Shown: positions 62,448 through 64,000 of the stretch, one piece after another
Layout: each line of letters begins with the position of its first letter
Numbering within the stretch: the stretch's first letter is position 1
NCBI RefSeq assembly: GCF_028769735.1
Contig: NC_088171.1
Location: 65,648,216-65,712,215 of the forward strand
Reading direction: 5' to 3'
Length of the DNA stretch: 64,000 bases
DNA from: Zonotrichia leucophrys gambelii
Taxonomy: Eukaryota > Chordata > Aves > Passeriformes > Passerellidae
Translations under genes and position numbers: made by a program
Notes under the pieces: generated by a model
What the model saw: only the letters and a program-made list of their open reading frames with translations
Told to the model about the DNA's origin: nothing
The model's database searches: none

Positions 62448-64000
62448 GTAAGCAAATCCTGTTGTACAGTGATACCAGTATGTCTGTTTGTTTGTCTGCC
62501 ATCTGCGCCTCAAGACATATGCAGCTGGTGTATTTGCTGCTGTTAAACTGCTTCCTTTGGTGGTTTTTACCCCAAAGGAAACCAAGGAGGGATCTGTGCT
62601 TGTGCTGTGAAATGTATTCACAGGTTTCATGCAGAAAGAATATTGACTGGTGAGATGCTTGGTTTTCAGAAAGTACTTCAAAGCTAGCTGCCTCCTTGTA
62701 AAAGAGGCATTGTCAGTGGGGAGAAGGACAGAAAAGTGGGAGTATGTCCTGCCAGGACACATACAAGTTTGGTGCCTGTTTTCTCTAACCTTTGATTCAA
62801 AACATTTCAACACTGCTTGGAATTTTACTTCAAATTTTTAAATAGGCTTTTATGTCCTCTAAATTACAGGAAAAGTGAAACAAAGCAGAGCACCGTGCAA
62901 ATTTGGCCATTCAGAGTACCTGCTTCATTTGACAATCAGTTGAGAACACAAGGAAAAGAAATTCCAGCCTGTGGAGAGAGCTGCTTGTGATATTACACGA
63001 GTGTCAGCAGTGCTTTCAACTGGCTGCGCATTTCCTAAAAGCACACAGAAAAAGAGCGACTGTAATGTGTTCTGGTTCTTCTAATGTGCTGTCATTTCAG
63101 GATAGAAATTCAAAGTGAAAGCACATGAGATACCCAGGGGAGAAGGCTTGTTTAGAGTCCAGGATGTTCATCAGCAGCTGAGGGAAGTAGTGCTGGTGGG
63201 GTGGAAAGACCAGGCTTGTGGAGAGGTTTCCTATGAGGGAAAAATTTCAGGCACACTTGCTAATTTGAAGGATGACCACAGGGACCTACACAGCCTTTTA
63301 TCCATTTTGTGTGACCATCAGAGTTAAATTCCAGTGAGAGGTCTGGTCTGGGGCATGTTTGTTTCTACTTTTAGCCTTCAGAAGGAGACATCCTATGTTG
63401 GAGTTCAGTGGAAGCCTAAAGGCTCCCCAGCTCCAAGAGGGGCTTTTGGAGACCTTCAGGGAGGTGGGGAATTTGGTTTTCCTCTATCCTCAACCATTCT
63501 GTGACTCTGTGAAACATTTGCAAGCAAGAGGCAGTGAATGGCAAGTGAAGTGACCACAACAACCCAGGGATTCTGGTAGCCCCAGCCCTCTGCTCAGTGG
63601 CCAAGCCAGCTGTGGGAGGATGAGGACACAGATATATCACTGCAGTTGGGTGGCATTTGTACTACTAATTGCAATGGTGCCTGTTTATCAGTATTGCCAT
63701 TTTGGGGGAATAGCTGACCCCACTAAAATACCACACATACTTTTAGGCAAAACAGCATCTCCACCCCCATTCCCTGGCACCATTATAATGAGATTTACCA
63801 CCCAGCTCTAAAGCATGAGATCAAAAGGACAAAGCAAGTAACCAATCTCCCAGCGTTCTGGGATGAAGAAATACTCACTGAAATTGTCATCCAGCTTCCC
63901 TTAGTGACCAGCAGTGGATGATCAGGGAAAGGCTGCACAAGGCAAGAGCCTGTACAAGCATGAGCTGAAGTTTCCATAGTTTTATTGTCCCACTAGCATA
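62448..64000 (+). other. Start of ADTRP-like intron 1
   Basis: This begins with the donor GTAAGC after codon 51. I looked for a second ADTRP exon, which should continue with a hydrophobic segment after TVLNL, and found none before the window ends, so the first intron is at least 1.55 kb. The sequence is otherwise unremarkable. A stretch near 63455-63510 ends in CCATTCTGTGACTCTGTG, which resembles a worn CR1 3' tail, but it is too short to call as an element. Confidence 0.7.

Noticed and set aside
62274..62813. A 179-codon - strand frame antisense to the ADTRP-like exon
   Set aside because: It is the antisense shadow of a real exon and extends into the intron. The peptide matches no family that I know, and the + strand signals (Kozak, donor, conserved motif) explain the locus.
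1..64000. CRISPR arrays, operons, tRNA or rRNA genes, complete endogenous retroviruses
   Set aside because: No regularly spaced short direct repeats, no clustered same-strand genes, no cloverleaf or rRNA core sequence, and no retroviral gag/pol/env frames or paired LTRs were seen. The window is ordinary vertebrate noncoding DNA apart from the listed features.

Overview
The window looks like vertebrate, almost certainly avian, nuclear DNA. The dispersed repeats are CR1 LINE copies with the short ATTCTATGATTCT-type 3' tail typical of birds and other sauropsids. Repeat density is low, there is no operon-like gene packing, and there is one CpG island in an AT-rich background. About 62 kb is intergenic or intronic. 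The only protein-coding segment I can name with confidence is near the right end: the first coding exon of an ADTRP-like gene (AIG1/ADTRP family) on the + strand at 62295-62447. It has a strong Kozak context, a first membrane segment, the family threonine at residue 47, and a CTG|GTAAGC splice donor in phase 0. The rest of that gene lies to the right of the window.

Layout, left to right. 1-7.1 kb is single-copy sequence. 7.1-8.1 kb is a CR1 copy on the - strand keeping part of the reverse transcriptase, followed to about 8.95 kb by a pyrimidine-rich stretch ending in an AATAAA signal. 9-17 kb is mostly unique, with two short CR1 3' ends (10.2 and 16.8 kb), an (AAAC)n tract (11.5 kb) and a perfect 59-bp tandem duplication (12.4 kb). 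17.3-18.8 kb is a long CR1 copy on the - strand with endonuclease-end and reverse-transcriptase-start coding, joined to its 3' UTR across a deletion. 18.8-31.6 kb is a long AT-rich stretch with no repeat I recognise and one well-formed orphan exon candidate at 30.06-30.21 kb. 31.6-31.85 kb is a 51-bp minisatellite. 32-47 kb is unique sequence with CR1 fragments at 34.2, 40.8 and 43.3 kb. 47.2-48.4 kb is a CpG island beside an A35 homopolymer and is the best promoter candidate. 48.4-59.5 kb is unique and contains a palindromic RFX-type X-box and a GATA-motif cluster. 59.5-60.6 kb is a + strand CR1 3' half. 60.6-64 kb is the 5' flank, first coding exon and start of the first intron of the ADTRP-like gene.

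In human, HIVEP1 lies upstream of ADTRP and is transcribed divergently. If synteny holds, the left part of this window is the ADTRP-HIVEP1 interval, and the CpG island could belong to HIVEP1 (- strand) or to a noncoding RNA. I could not find any HIVEP1 coding sequence, so this remains a hypothesis. I found no novel multigene system. The items most worth following up are the CpG island, the orphan exon candidate, the RFX and GATA sites, and the minisatellite with its higher-order pattern.
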